Origin: Propionibacteriaceae bacterium
GTDB taxonomy: Bacteria > Actinomycetota > Actinomycetes > Propionibacteriales > Propionibacteriaceae
Direction of reading: 5' to 3'
Assembly (NCBI GenBank): GCA_027492675.1
Contig: JAPUEI010000075.1
Coordinates: 59,583-123,582 of the forward strand
DNA: 64,000 bases
Part shown: positions 1 through 9,446 of the stretch, piece by piece
How positions within the stretch are numbered: the first letter of the stretch is position 1
Layout: each line of letters begins with the position of its first letter
Program-made: the position numbers and the translations under genes
The notes under the pieces: model-generated
Databases searched by the model: none
The model's input: the letters and a program-made list of their open reading frames with translations, nothing else
What the model was told of the DNA's origin: nothing

Positions 1-70
1 GCCAACAACGTCAACGGGTACAGACCATGGGTGCGACGCGTCGACGGGTGAGCGTGCGGACCCGCGTCGG

Positions 71-90
71 CGCCGACTAGGCTGTCGGCG
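71..90 (+). promoter_or_regulatory. -10 box inside an inverted repeat
   Basis: A 7-bp perfect inverted repeat (CGCCGAC at 71-77, GTCGGCG at 84-90) encloses TAGGCT (78-83), which fits an actinobacterial -10 hexamer for the operon that begins at 118. No good -35 is visible at the expected distance. It could be an operator over the -10 or simply a hairpin. Bases 1-70 contain no recognisable gene. Confidence 0.4.
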
Positions 91-117
91 GTTCGTAGTG
101 TCGGCTGCTCAAGGACG

Positions 118-528
118 GTGACGGGAATGACGGGTGGTGAGGTCGCAGGCCTGATCGGCGCGATCGCCGGTCTCATCGCCGCGCTCGCCCTGCTCATCGG
201 GGCTGTGTGGGTCGCGATGCTGCTGGGACGGGTGTCCGGCTCGGTGAAGGAGTTGACGGCCACGCTGAGCCAGGTCAACGCCGGTGTCTCCGAGACGATG
301 CCCGAGGTCAAGCGCCTGGTCGTCTCGGTCAACGACGAGCTCGACAAGGTCGGGGTCGTGACGCAGGACGTCGCGAAGCTGTCCGGACACGCGAGCTCGG
401 TGGCGAGCGACGCGTCCCAGCTCTCCAGCCTGGTGACCTCGACGATCGCGGTTCCGCTGGTGAAGCTCTCCGCGTTCTCGTACGGCGTGCGTCGTGCGAT
501 CAACTCCGTCCGTACGAAGAAGGACTGA
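118..528 (+). CDS. DUF948 family membrane-anchored protein
   Basis: The 136-aa product has one N-terminal membrane segment (about residues 8-35, rich in A, L, I and V), followed by a mostly helical region with regularly spaced hydrophobic residues that resembles the coiled coil of DUF948 proteins (methyl-accepting-chemotaxis-like repeats without a signalling tip). The family is common in Gram-positive bacteria and its role is unknown. GTG at 118 follows AAGGA closely; ATG at 127 is an equally plausible start. It lies first in the cluster ahead of alaS, an arrangement common in Actinobacteria, which suggests a cell-envelope role, but this is only inference. Confidence 0.75.
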   Translation: MTGMTGGEVAGLIGAIAGLIAALALLIGAVWVAMLLGRVSGSVKELTATLSQVNAGVSETMPEVKRLVVSVNDELDKVGVVTQDVAKLSGHASSVASDASQLSSLVTSTIAVPLVKLSAFSYGVRRAINSVRTKKD

Positions 529-529
529 C

Positions 530-805
530 ATGCGTCGCGCGGTGTGGTTCGCGGTGGGCGCTGCGGTGGCTGTCGTGGTCGTCGTCCAGGGCGCCCGGCT
601 GCTGCGCAAGGTCACGCCTGCCGGAGTCCAGGAGCAGGTGGCCGATGTCTCGGCCGATCTCGGCGCGCGAGCGACGACGTTCGTCCGGACGCTCACGTCG
701 GCGATGGCCGAGCGCGAGACCGAGCTCCGCGAGGCGCTGGGCATCTCCGACGCCGACGCTACGGAGCGGCTCGCCGCCGCCCCTGCACGCCGCGCCGCGT
801 CCTAG
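530..805 (+). CDS. DUF6167-type small membrane protein
   Basis: The 91-aa product has an N-terminal membrane segment (about residues 4-22, VWFAVGAAVAVVVVV) and a charged helical tail rich in alanine and glutamate. ATG at 530 is preceded by AAGAAGGA (516-523) and starts one base after the stop of the DUF948 gene, so the two are probably translated together. A longer frame from 494 overlaps the upstream gene and is unlikely. Small proteins of this kind sit between DUF948 and alaS in many actinobacterial genomes. Function is unknown. Confidence 0.7.
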   Translation: MRRAVWFAVGAAVAVVVVVQGARLLRKVTPAGVQEQVADVSADLGARATTFVRTLTSAMAERETELREALGISDADATERLAAAPARRAAS

Positions 806-845
806 GCGCTCCTGAGAACCCGACACATGTGAGGAACCACCAGAT

Positions 846-3503
846 ATGAAGACCGCCGAGATCCGGCGTCGTTTCATCGACTTCTTCGCGCGGCACGACC
901 ACACGATCGTGCCCAGCGCGTCGCTGCTCTACAACGACCCGACACTGCTGTTCGTGAACGCGGGCATGGTCCCGTTCAAGCCGTACTTCACCGGCGCCGA
1001 GCCCGCCCCGTACAAGCGCGCCGTCAGCGTGCAGAAGTGCGTGCGTACGCTCGACATCGAGGAGGTCGGGAAGACCACCCGCCACGGCACCTTCTTCCAG
1101 ATGAACGGCAACTTCGCGTTCGCCGACTACTTCAAGAAGGAGGCCATCGAGTACGCCTGGGAGCTGGTCGCCGGTTCGCAGGACGATGGCAACTACGGCT
1201 TCGACCCCGACAAGATCTGGGTCACCGTCTACCTGGACGACGACGAGGCGATCTCGTACTGGCGCGCCGTCGGCATGCCCGAGGCTCACATCCAGCGCCG
1301 TGGTCTGAAGGACAACTACTGGCACATGGGTGTCCCCGGGCCGGGTGGCCCCTGCTCGGAGATCTACGTCGACCGCGGCCCCGAGTTCGGGCGTGATGGT
1401 GGACCGATCGCCGACGAGGACCGCTTCCTGGAGATCTGGAACCTCGTCTTCCAGACCGAGGAGCTCTCCGCGGTGCGCGCGAAGGACGACTTCGACGTGC
1501 TCCGGCCGCTGCCGAGCAAGAACATCGACACTGGCATGGGCCTGGAGCGCACGGCGTACCTGTTGCAGGGCAAGCCCAACATGTACGAGATCGACGAGAT
1601 CTTCCCCGTCATCGAGCGCGCCTCCGAGATCGCGGGCAAGAAGTACGGCGCCGACGGCGGCGACGACGTACGGCTCCGCGTGGTCGGCGACCACATCCGC
1701 AGCTCGCTGATGCTGATGACCGACGGTGTCTCTCCCGGCAACGAGGCTCGCGGGTACGTGCTGCGGCGGCTGCTGCGGCGCTCGCTGCGCTCGATGCGCC
1801 TGCTGGGCGTCGACGCTCCGGTCGTCAACGAGCTGCTGAGTGTGTCGCGGGATCAGATGAACACCTCGTACCCGGAGATCGACGAGCAGTGGACGCGCGT
1901 CACCCAGATCGCGGAGCGCGAGGAGGCGGCGTTCCGTCGCACCCTCAGCGACGGCACGAAGCTGTTCGACATGGCGGTCACGGACGCGCGCAGCAAGAAC
2001 GCGACCGTGCTCACCGGCGACAGCGCGTTCCGCCTGCACGACACGTACGGCTTCCCCATCGACCTCACCCTCGAGATGGCGGCCGAGCAGGGTCTCGAGG
2101 TCGACCAGGCGGGCTTCCGCAGCCTGATGGCCGAGCAGAAGGCCCGCGCGAAGGCGGATGCGAAGGCGAAGAAGGGCGGCGCCCAGTCGACCGAGCTGTA
2201 CACACAGCTGCGGAAGGCGGGGGAGACCCGGTTCCTCGGCTACACCGAGCTCGCCGCGGAGTCGCCGGTCCTCGGCATCCTGTCCGGTGGCCAGCTCGTA
2301 CAGTCCGCATCGCAGGGCGACACCGTCGAGGTCGTGCTGGCCCAGACGCCGTTCTACGCGGAGTCCGGTGGCCAGGACGCCGACGCCGGCCAGCTGTTCG
2401 GCACGGGTCTGGCGATGGACGTCGTGGATGTGCAGAAGCCGGTCCCCGGCCTGTACGTCCACACCGTCACGCTGACGGACGGCCAGCTCGTGGTCGGTGA
2501 CACGGTCCAGGCGCAGGTCGACGCCGCGGCCCGCCTCGGCGCGTGTCAGGCCCACTCCGCGACGCACGTCGTGCACGCCGTGCTGCGGGAGCTGCTCGGC
2601 CCGACGGCGACGCAGGCCGGCTCGTACAACAAGCCCGGCTACCTGCGCTTCGACTTCTCGAGTTCAGCGGCGATGTCCGCGGCGATGCGCGAGGAGCTTG
2701 AGGGGAAGGCGAACGACGCGATCCGCGCCGACCTCGCCGTCACCACGCGGGAGATCGCGCTCGACGAGGCGAAGTCGCTGGGTGCGATGGCGATGTTCGG
2801 CGAGAAGTACGGGTCGGTCGTCCGCATGGTCGAGATGGGCGGCCCCTGGTCGCGCGAGCTCTGCGGCGGAACGCACGTCGAACGCTCCACCCAGATCGGG
2901 CTGCTCAGCCTTCTCGGCGAGCAGTCCGTCGGCGCCGGTGTGCGGCGCGTCGAGGCGTTCGTGTCCCAGGACGCGTTCAGCCACCTCGCCCGTGAGCGCG
3001 CCCTGGTGTCGAACCTCACCGACCTGCTGAAGGTGCAGCCCGACCAGCTCGTGGAGCGCATCGAGCGCATGGTCGCGCAGCTCAAGCACGCGGAGAAGAC
3101 GATCAACGACCTCAACGCGGCGAAGGCTCTGTCGCAGGCGGCGGATCTCGTCGGCACGGCCGTCGATGTCGAGGGACTGCGGGTCCTGACGGCTCGCGTC
3201 CAGGTCTCGGGCAACGACGTCCGCACGCTCGCGCTCGACCTGCGCGCGCGGCTGGGGGCCGACGCGGTGGTCTGCCTCGTGGGCGGCACCGACGACAAGC
3301 CCTCGCTGGTCGTCGCCGCCGGTGACGGTGCGCGTGCTCGTGGCATCGGCGCGGGTGCGCTCGTCGCCGTGGCTGCACCGGAGATCGGTGGTCGCGGTGG
3401 CGGCAAGGACGACTTCGCCCAGGGTGGCGGTACGAACGGTGCCGCGGCCCAGTCCGCATTCGACGCCCTGGTCCGCTCGGTGCGCGAGAAGGCCCGCGGC
3501 TGA
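846..3503 (+). CDS. alaS: Alanine--tRNA ligase
   Basis: Class II aminoacyl-tRNA synthetase that charges tRNA-Ala in the cytosol and edits misactivated serine and glycine. The 885-aa length is normal for the full enzyme. The N-terminal catalytic domain contains the GNFAFADYFK and RHGTFFQMNG stretches. The editing domain carries the zinc-binding HSATHVVH motif and the later CGGTH motif, and the C-terminal C-Ala domain has the glycine-rich segment near the end. ATG at 846 is the first start after the upstream stop. Expression with ruvX, mltG and the shikimate genes is likely because the following genes are separated by a few bases or overlap. Confidence 0.98.
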   Translation: MKTAEIRRRFIDFFARHDHTIVPSASLLYNDPTLLFVNAGMVPFKPYFTGAEPAPYKRAVSVQKCVRTLDIEEVGKTTRHGTFFQMNGNFAFADYFKKEAIEYAWELVAGSQDDGNYGFDPDKIWVTVYLDDDEAISYWRAVGMPEAHIQRRGLKDNYWHMGVPGPGGPCSEIYVDRGPEFGRDGGPIADEDRFLEIWNLVFQTEELSAVRAKDDFDVLRPLPSKNIDTGMGLERTAYLLQGKPNMYEIDEIFPVIERASEIAGKKYGADGGDDVRLRVVGDHIRSSLMLMTDGVSPGNEARGYVLRRLLRRSLRSMRLLGVDAPVVNELLSVSRDQMNTSYPEIDEQWTRVTQIAEREEAAFRRTLSDGTKLFDMAVTDARSKNATVLTGDSAFRLHDTYGFPIDLTLEMAAEQGLEVDQAGFRSLMAEQKARAKADAKAKKGGAQSTELYTQLRKAGETRFLGYTELAAESPVLGILSGGQLVQSASQGDTVEVVLAQTPFYAESGGQDADAGQLFGTGLAMDVVDVQKPVPGLYVHTVTLTDGQLVVGDTVQAQVDAAARLGACQAHSATHVVHAVLRELLGPTATQAGSYNKPGYLRFDFSSSAAMSAAMREELEGKANDAIRADLAVTTREIALDEAKSLGAMAMFGEKYGSVVRMVEMGGPWSRELCGGTHVERSTQIGLLSLLGEQSVGAGVRRVEAFVSQDAFSHLARERALVSNLTDLLKVQPDQLVERIERMVAQLKHAEKTINDLNAAKALSQAADLVGTAVDVEGLRVLTARVQVSGNDVRTLALDLRARLGADAVVCLVGGTDDKPSLVVAAGDGARARGIGAGALVAVAAPEIGGRGGGKDDFAQGGGTNGAAAQSAFDALVRSVREKARG

Positions 3504-3514
3504 CCGGGGAGGAC

Positions 3515-3979
3515 GTGCCGACGGGAGTGCGACTCGCACTCGACCTCGGCAACGCGAGGATCGGGGTGGCTGCCTGCGATCGTGAGGGGCTGCTCGCGTA
3601 CCCCGTCACGACGCTCGCCGCCAAGCCCGAGCCGCTCGCGGCCATCCGGGCGTTGGTTGACGAGTACGAGCCGGTCGCGGTCATCGTCGGGCTCCCGCGC
3701 GACCTCGCGGGGCGTGACGGGATCGCCGCCCAGGCCGTACGCGTCCGGGCGGTCGGGATCGCGGGCGCCGTGGACGTGCCCGTCTTCCTCGCTGACGAGC
3801 GGTTGACCACCGCCGCTGCCGCCGGGAGGCTCCGCGCTGCGGGCCGCAACGCCCGAACTGGGCGCTCCGTGATCGACCAGGCGGCTGCAGTGGCTATCTT
3901 GGAGGGCGTTCTGGACGCTGAACGCGCCGGCCGGGCGACGTTCGAGAGGGTGCCTCGCGCCCATGAGGAGGACACGTGA
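3515..3979 (+). CDS. ruvX: Holliday junction resolvase-like RuvX (YqgF)
   Basis: The 154-aa protein has the RNase H-like fold of the YqgF/RuvX family, which acts in the cytosol on Holliday junctions or in 16S rRNA processing. Visible family features are the first strand LALDLGNARIGVA with its catalytic Asp, the IVGLPRDLAG segment and the DERLTT motif. GTG at 3515 follows GGGGAGGA, and the gene begins 11 nt after alaS. Its last codon overlaps the GTG of mltG by 4 nt. The alaS-ruvX-mltG order is widely conserved in Actinobacteria. Confidence 0.93.
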   Translation: MPTGVRLALDLGNARIGVAACDREGLLAYPVTTLAAKPEPLAAIRALVDEYEPVAVIVGLPRDLAGRDGIAAQAVRVRAVGIAGAVDVPVFLADERLTTAAAAGRLRAAGRNARTGRSVIDQAAAVAILEGVLDAERAGRATFERVPRAHEEDT

Positions 3980-5109
3980 GCGACCTGTTCGACGAGAACG
4001 GCAAGGTCGACCGCTCGGAGGTCGGGCGGCGCGTCAAGAGCGGGCTCGCAGTGGTCCTTGCCCTGGCCGTCCTGGTGGGTGGCGGGTGGTTCGCGGCCAG
4101 CAAGGGCTACGCGAAGTACCTCGACTGGCGCCAGACCGACGACTACATCGGAGCGGGCCAGAACGACATCCAGGTCACGATCCCCGCCGGCGCGAGCATC
4201 TCGGAGATGGGCAACGTGCTCGTCAAGGCCGACGTCGTGCGCTCCACGAAGGCGTTCAAGAACGCCGCCGCGAAGGAGCCCAAGTCGACGTCGATCCAGC
4301 CGGGCACGTACAAGCTGAAGACCCACCTGCCAGCTTCGACCGCGGTCTCGATGCTCATCGACCCGACGCACAACAAGGTCGTCAAGCGGGTCGTGGTTCG
4401 TGAAGGGCTGAGGATCACCGCGGCTGTCCCGATCCTCGCCAAGGGCACGGGACTGACGGAAGACCAGTTCAACGCCGTGCTCAAGGACCCCAGCAAGCTC
4501 GGGCTGCCGGCCTACGCGGCCAACAACCCCGAGGGCTTCCTGTTCCCTGACAGCTACGAGATCGCCGACGCACCGGACGCCGCCACCATGCTCAAGGCGA
4601 TGGTCGCGGAGTACTCCTCCGTGGCTGGCACGCTGAGCCTCGAGAGCCGCGCGGCGGCGCTGGGTCTGACCCCGCTGCAGGTGGTCACGGTCGCGAGCCT
4701 CATCGAGGCCGAGGTGAACCGCGCCGAGGACCGTCCCAAGGTCGCCCGGGCGATCTACAACCGCCTTCAGGGCAAGACCGAGAACGGCCAGGTCATGCGG
4801 CTGCAGTTGGACTCGACGGTGATCTACGCCAACAACCTCGACGGCAAGCTCACCACGACCGATGAGCAGCGGGCGCTGAAGTCGCCGTACAACACGTACG
4901 TCGTCGACGGGCTGCCACCGGGTCCGATCAACTCGCCCGGCAAGGCGTCACTCGAGGCGGCGCTGAACCCCGCCGACGGCGACATGATCTATTGGGTGGT
5001 CGTCAATCCCGAGACTGGCGAGACGAAGTTCGCCTCCACGCTCGCCGACCACCAGGCGAACGTCAAGGAGTTCCAGGCCTGGTGCGCGGCGAACAAGGGC
5101 AAGTGCTGA
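3976..5109 (+). CDS. mltG: Endolytic murein transglycosylase MltG
   Basis: Membrane-anchored lytic transglycosylase that cleaves nascent glycan strands and is thought to set glycan chain length. The 377-aa protein has a short cytosolic N-terminus, a membrane segment (about residues 24-45, LAVVLALAVLVGGGWF) and an extracytoplasmic YceG domain. The catalytic Glu is in the SLIEAEV motif, followed by LQLDSTVIYA and the GLPPGPINSPG loop, and the FASTLADHQ motif lies near the C-terminus. GTG at 3976 overlaps the ruvX stop, and its own stop lies inside the start region of aroE. Confidence 0.95.
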   Translation: MSDLFDENGKVDRSEVGRRVKSGLAVVLALAVLVGGGWFAASKGYAKYLDWRQTDDYIGAGQNDIQVTIPAGASISEMGNVLVKADVVRSTKAFKNAAAKEPKSTSIQPGTYKLKTHLPASTAVSMLIDPTHNKVVKRVVVREGLRITAAVPILAKGTGLTEDQFNAVLKDPSKLGLPAYAANNPEGFLFPDSYEIADAPDAATMLKAMVAEYSSVAGTLSLESRAAALGLTPLQVVTVASLIEAEVNRAEDRPKVARAIYNRLQGKTENGQVMRLQLDSTVIYANNLDGKLTTTDEQRALKSPYNTYVVDGLPPGPINSPGKASLEAALNPADGDMIYWVVVNPETGETKFASTLADHQANVKEFQAWCAANKGKC

Positions 5110-5930
5110 CGCGCCGCTGCGCGGTCCTGGGATCGCCGATCGAGCACTCGCTGTCTCCGGCGATCCACTCGGCGGCGTACGCGTACCTCGGTCTGGACTG
5201 GTCGTACGAGCGGCATCAGGTCGTGGCGGATGAACTGGCCGACTTCGTGGCTGGCCTCGACGAGTCCTGGCGTGGTCTGTCGTGCACGATGCCGCTCAAG
5301 GAGGCCGTCGTACGACTGGGACAGCCCGACGACATCGTGACCGCCTTGGGTGTGGGCAACACGCTGGTGTTCGACGGTCGGCCCGGAGATGTCTCCACCA
5401 CGCGGGTACGGAACACCGACGTGCTCGGGCTGGAGGGCGCCCTGCTGGCCGCTGATGCCCAGGGCGCGAGCAGCGCTGTCGTGATCGGCAACGGGGCCAC
5501 GGCGCGGTCCGGGATCGCGGCGCTCGCGCGGCTCGGTGTGACGTCGGTCGTCGTCATCGGCCGCGACCCTGCCAAGACGGCGGCGCTCGGCGTGCTGGGT
5601 GCCGGACTGGGCCTGACCGTACGTCACCAGCCCCTCGACGCAGCCGTACCGCGCGTGGACATCGCCTTGTCGACGATCCCGGCGGTGGCGCAGCAGGTGC
5701 TGGCGGAGCCCCTTGCCGCATCGGCGCGGATCGTGTTCGACGCGATCTACGACCCGTGGCCCACCCCGCTCGCCGCGGCCGCACTGGCTGACGGGCGGCC
5801 GACCGTGCTCAACGGGCTGGACCTGCTCGCGTGGCAAGCGGTGTTCCAGGTGGAGCTCTTCACCGGGCGCACGGTGCCCGTCGACGTCTTGCTCGACGCC
5901 GCGCGCACGGCACTCACCTCGCGGGCGTGA
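5103..5930 (+). CDS. aroE: Shikimate dehydrogenase
   Basis: Reduces 3-dehydroshikimate to shikimate with NADPH, step four of the shikimate pathway. Starting from GTG at 5103 gives 275 aa, the usual length. This start follows AAGGG in the end of mltG and overlaps the mltG stop. The frame open from 4992 would add unrelated residues. Seen motifs: SPIEHSLSPAIH (substrate binding), the catalytic Lys in TMPLKEAV, the nucleotide-binding loop GNGATAR, and NGLDLLAWQAV near the C-terminus. It is followed at once by aroC, aroK and aroB. Confidence 0.93.
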   Translation: MLTRRCAVLGSPIEHSLSPAIHSAAYAYLGLDWSYERHQVVADELADFVAGLDESWRGLSCTMPLKEAVVRLGQPDDIVTALGVGNTLVFDGRPGDVSTTRVRNTDVLGLEGALLAADAQGASSAVVIGNGATARSGIAALARLGVTSVVVIGRDPAKTAALGVLGAGLGLTVRHQPLDAAVPRVDIALSTIPAVAQQVLAEPLAASARIVFDAIYDPWPTPLAAAALADGRPTVLNGLDLLAWQAVFQVELFTGRTVPVDVLLDAARTALTSRA

Positions 5931-5942
5931 CAGACTTCCGCC

Positions 5943-7139
5943 ATGCTCCGATACCTGACTGCCGGGGAGTCGCACGGCCCGGCACTGGTCGCGACCATCG
6001 ACGGCCTGCCCTCCCACGTCCGCGTCACGACTGACGACATCCGTCGACAGCTCGCCCGTCGCCGACTGGGGGTGGGACGCGGCGCTCGCATGGCGTTCGA
6101 GGCCGACGAGGTGACCATCCTGGGCGGCGTGCGTCACGGCGAGACGCTCGGCTCGCCGATCGCGATCCAGGTGGGCAACACCGAGTGGCCCAAGTGGGAG
6201 CAGGTCATGGCGGCCGATCCCGTCGACCCGGACACGCTCGCCGGCCTCGCGCGCAACGCGCCCCTGACCCGCCCGCGGCCCGGTCACGCCGACCTCGCCG
6301 GCATGCAGAAGTACGACTGGGACGAGGCCCGGCCCATCCTCGAGCGCGCCTCGGCTCGGGAGACGGCGGCCCGGGTCGCGCTCGGTGCCGTCGCGATGAA
6401 GTTCCTCGAGCAGGCGTGCGGCATCACCGTGCTCAGTCACGTGGTGGCCCTCGGGGGAGTCTCGGCCCCGGCCGGCTCGTACCCCACCATCGCCGACCTG
6501 GACGCCATCGACGCCGACCCCACGCGCTGTCTCGACGCGGCGACCAGCCAGGCCATGCAGGCCGAGGTGGCCGCCGCCCAGAAGGAGGGCGACACCCTCG
6601 GCGGCGTCGTTGAGGTCCTGGCCTGGGGGCTGCCGCCGGGTCTCGGCTCGCACACGATGGGGGACCGGCGACTCGACGCGCGCCTGGCCGGCGCCCTGAT
6701 GGGCATCCAGGCCATCAAGGGGGTCGAGGTGGGCGACGGGTTCGCCCTTGCGGCCAGCCGTGGTTCGGCCGCCCACGACGAGATCCTGCCCGCGCCCGGG
6801 GGAGCCCGGCGCGCCACGCACCGTTCCGGCGGTACGGAGGGCGGCATGAGCACCGGAGAGGTGCTGCGTGTACGAGCGGCCATGAAGCCCATCGCCACGA
6901 TCCCGAGGGCCTTGCGGACCATCGACGTCGCCACCGGCGGCGAGGCGGCGGCCCACCATCAGCGCTCCGATGTCTGCGCCGTACCGGCAGCGGGTGTCGT
7001 CGCCGAGGCGATGGTCGCCCTGGTCCTCGCGGAAGCGGTGCTGGAGAAGTTCGGCGGCGATTCACTGGGTGAGGTCAAAGCGTCGTACGAGCGCTACCTG
7101 GCGCACCTCGACGAGCGCGGCCTGCGGACTCCCAAGTGA
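5943..7139 (+). CDS. aroC: Chorismate synthase
   Basis: Converts EPSP to chorismate using reduced FMN, the last shared step of aromatic amino acid synthesis. The 398-aa protein carries the family signatures GESHGPAL at the N-terminus, RPGHADLAG, and the [11 protein letters not shown] stretch. ATG at 5943 lies 12 nt after aroE. A CAGACT box ends six nt before it, so an additional leaderless start of transcription is possible. It overlaps aroK by 4 nt. Confidence 0.97.
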   Translation: MLRYLTAGESHGPALVATIDGLPSHVRVTTDDIRRQLARRRLGVGRGARMAFEADEVTILGGVRHGETLGSPIAIQVGNTEWPKWEQVMAADPVDPDTLAGLARNAPLTRPRPGHADLAGMQKYDWDEARPILERASARETAARVALGAVAMKFLEQACGITVLSHVVALGGVSAPAGSYPTIADLDAIDADPTRCLDAATSQAMQAEVAAAQKEGDTLGGVVEVLAWGLPPGLGSHTMGDRRLDARLAGALMGIQAIKGVEVGDGFALAASRGSAAHDEILPAPGGARRATHRSGGTEGGMSTGEVLRVRAAMKPIATIPRALRTIDVATGGEAAAHHQRSDVCAVPAAGVVAEAMVALVLAEAVLEKFGGDSLGEVKASYERYLAHLDERGLRTPK

Positions 7140-7645
7140 CGGCCCGGGTCGTCGTCGTCGGCATGCCGGCTTCGGGGAAGTCGACGGTCGGCCAGGAGGT
7201 CGCTGAGCTGCTCGGTGTGCCCTTCTGCGACGTCGACCAGCTCATCGAAGAGCGGACCGGCAAGCTCATCCGCGAGATCTTCTCCGATGACGGCGAGGAG
7301 GCGTTCCGCGCGATCGAGCGCGAGGCGTCGCTCGAGGCGATCAACGGCGATGGCGTCGTCTCACTGGGCGGGGGTGCCGTGACCAGCGACGCGATCCGTA
7401 CGGCGTTGGCGTCGGTTCCCGTGGCCTGGCTCGAGGTCAGCGTGGCCACCGCCACCCGCCGCGCTGGACTCAACCAGCTGCGGCCGTTGCTGCTCGGGGA
7501 CGTACGGGCGCGGATGGAGGCACTGCTCGCCGAGCGGCGCCATCTGTACGAGGAGGTGGCGACGATCCGCATCTCCACCGAGCGCACAACGCCGCCGGAA
7601 CTGGCCGCCGCGATCGTCGAGGCGCTCGAGAAGGGTGAGCTATGA
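7136..7645 (+). CDS. aroK: Shikimate kinase
   Basis: Phosphorylates shikimate at the 3-hydroxyl with ATP. The 169-aa P-loop protein has the Walker A motif GMPASGKST at residues 9-17, the CDVDQLIE segment that holds the substrate-binding Asp, the FRAIE segment with the shikimate-binding Arg, and the SLGGGAV loop. GTG at 7136 overlaps the aroC stop, and the final TGA overlaps the ATG of aroB, so the three genes are translationally coupled. Confidence 0.96.
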   Translation: MTARVVVVGMPASGKSTVGQEVAELLGVPFCDVDQLIEERTGKLIREIFSDDGEEAFRAIEREASLEAINGDGVVSLGGGAVTSDAIRTALASVPVAWLEVSVATATRRAGLNQLRPLLLGDVRARMEALLAERRHLYEEVATIRISTERTTPPELAAAIVEALEKGEL

Positions 7646-8730
7646 GCGACACCATCCACGTCAACGCGGAGACGCCGTACGACGTCACGGTCTCCCATGG
7701 CTGCCTTGCCGCACTGGCGGGCCTGACCTCGGGGCGCCGTGTCGCCCTCGTCCATGCCTCAGCTCTCGGCACGCTCGCCGCCCAGGTGGCAGCCACTCTC
7801 GGCCCGGCCACTCTGCTCCTGGACGTGCCGGACGGGGAGGCCGCGAAGACCCCCCACACCCTCGCCAGCTGCTGGGATCGGCTGGCCGCCGCAGGCTTCA
7901 CGCGCAGCGACGTCGTCGTCGGTCTCGGCGGTGGCGCGACCACCGACCTCGCGGGCTTCGTGGCGGCCTCATGGCTGCGTGGTGTGCGGTACGTCTCGGT
8001 GCCGACCACCGTGCTCGCCATGGTCGACGCGGCCGTGGGCGGCAAGACAGGCATCAACCTGTCCGCCGGCAAGAACCTCGTCGGGGCCTTCTACGAGCCC
8101 ACGGCGGTGCTCTGCGACCTCGATCTTCTCGGGTCCCTGCCGCCGCAAGAGATCTCGTCCGGCCTGGCGGAGATCGTCAAGGCCGGCTTCATCGCCGACC
8201 CCCGGATCACCGACATCGTGGCGGCTGACCCGACCGCCGTCCGCGACGTGACGAGCGAGTCGCTCGCCGAGATCGTCCGGCTCAGCATCCAGATGAAGGC
8301 CGACGTCGTCTCGGTGGACCTGCGCGAGCGTACGGGCGAGGGCGAGGACATCGGGCGCGAGTCGCTGAACTACGGGCACACGCTCGGCCACGCGATCGAG
8401 AAGTTCGAGCACTTCGGCATCCGGCACGGCGAGGCGGTGAGCATCGGCATGGTGTTCGCGGCGGAGGTGGCGCACCGGCTCGGGCTGCTCGACGCCGACG
8501 CCCTGGCCCTGCACCGCGATCAGCTGACGTCCGTGGGGCTGCCCACGACGTACAGCCGGGCGGCCTGGGACGGCCTGCGCGCGACGATGGCGCTCGACAA
8601 GAAGTCGCGGGGCGCCACGCTCCGCTTCGTGCTGCTGGAAGGGCTCCGTCACCCCGTCATCGTCGAGGGGCCGGACGAGGCCTTGCTCGCCGACGCCTAC
8701 GCGGCTCTCGCTGAACGGAAGGTCTCCTGA
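7642..8730 (+). CDS. aroB: 3-dehydroquinate synthase
   Basis: Cyclises DAHP to 3-dehydroquinate, step two of the shikimate pathway, using NAD and a divalent metal. The 362-aa protein has the NAD-binding GLGGGATTDLAGF region, the VPTTVLAMVDAAVGGKTG segment, and the metal-binding histidines in NYGHTLGHAIE and RHGEAVSIG. The start codon overlaps the aroK stop (ATGA), and the gene's own stop shares one base with the next ATG. There is no aroQ here, so the dehydratase step must be encoded elsewhere. Confidence 0.97.
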   Translation: MSDTIHVNAETPYDVTVSHGCLAALAGLTSGRRVALVHASALGTLAAQVAATLGPATLLLDVPDGEAAKTPHTLASCWDRLAAAGFTRSDVVVGLGGGATTDLAGFVAASWLRGVRYVSVPTTVLAMVDAAVGGKTGINLSAGKNLVGAFYEPTAVLCDLDLLGSLPPQEISSGLAEIVKAGFIADPRITDIVAADPTAVRDVTSESLAEIVRLSIQMKADVVSVDLRERTGEGEDIGRESLNYGHTLGHAIEKFEHFGIRHGEAVSIGMVFAAEVAHRLGLLDADALALHRDQLTSVGLPTTYSRAAWDGLRATMALDKKSRGATLRFVLLEGLRHPVIVEGPDEALLADAYAALAERKVS

Positions 8731-9398
8731 TGTACGTCCCACGCCACTTCCGCATGGAGCCGGCCGAGGCACGCGCGGCCCTCGCCCAGGTGCGGCTCGC
8801 CGACCTCATCACCGTCGACCCCGAGACTTCGGCGCCCGTCCTGACGCCGGTCCCGTTCGTCTACGACCCGAGCGTCGGCGAGTACGGGGCATTCCTGGGC
8901 CATCTCGCCCGTCCGAACACCCAGTGGTCGCACACCGCCCACCCCGCGCTGGTGGTCCTGCGAGGCGGCGACGCGTACGTCACGCCCGATTGGTACCCCT
9001 CCTACCGCGGCGGCAAGGACTCCGTGCCGACGTGGAACTACGAGGTCGTGCAGGCCACCGGGTCGCTCACCGCGCACACCGACCCTGCCTGGCTCGAGGC
9101 CCACCTGCGGGCCCTGACGGCTCACCACGACCCCGACTACGACCTCGACGCCCAGGACCGCGCAGGCATCGAGCGCATGCTGCGGGCGATCGTCGGAGTC
9201 CAGGTCGTCGTCACCTCGGTGGAGGGCAAGTCGAAGCTGTCGCAGAACCGCTCGGTGGACGACATCCACGGGGTCGCCGAGGGGCTCGACGGACTCGGAC
9301 GCATGGATCTCGCGGAGCGGATGCGGACCGTGTCCGTGCCGTACGCGTCCGACCGGGAGTCCGCTGTCCAGGCTGCCCGCGACGGGGTGCGCGCCTAG
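8730..9398 (+). CDS. PaiB-like FMN-binding protein
   Basis: The 222-aa product belongs to the PaiB family of flavin-reductase-like split-barrel proteins, first described as negative regulators of sporulation and protease genes in Bacillus. Family landmarks are the opening MYVPRHF, the LGHLARPN segment, the VTPDWYPSY segment and the C-terminal KLSQNR motif. The start shares one base with the aroB stop, so it is read with the aro operon. Whether it regulates transcription here or works as a flavin or haem-linked enzyme cannot be told from sequence. Confidence 0.85.
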   Translation: MYVPRHFRMEPAEARAALAQVRLADLITVDPETSAPVLTPVPFVYDPSVGEYGAFLGHLARPNTQWSHTAHPALVVLRGGDAYVTPDWYPSYRGGKDSVPTWNYEVVQATGSLTAHTDPAWLEAHLRALTAHHDPDYDLDAQDRAGIERMLRAIVGVQVVVTSVEGKSKLSQNRSVDDIHGVAEGLDGLGRMDLAERMRTVSVPYASDRESAVQAARDGVRA

Positions 9399-9446
9399 CC
9401 GTGACGGAAGGCTGGTCCTGTCCCCGGGACTGGCTATCGTGAAGCC

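Noticed and set aside
759-2576. 605-aa minus-strand open frame opposite alaS
   Set aside because: Long antisense frames are common in high-GC DNA because stop codons are rare. It lacks a start signal and its residue composition (Arg, Val, His, Asp rich) is that of a shadow frame.
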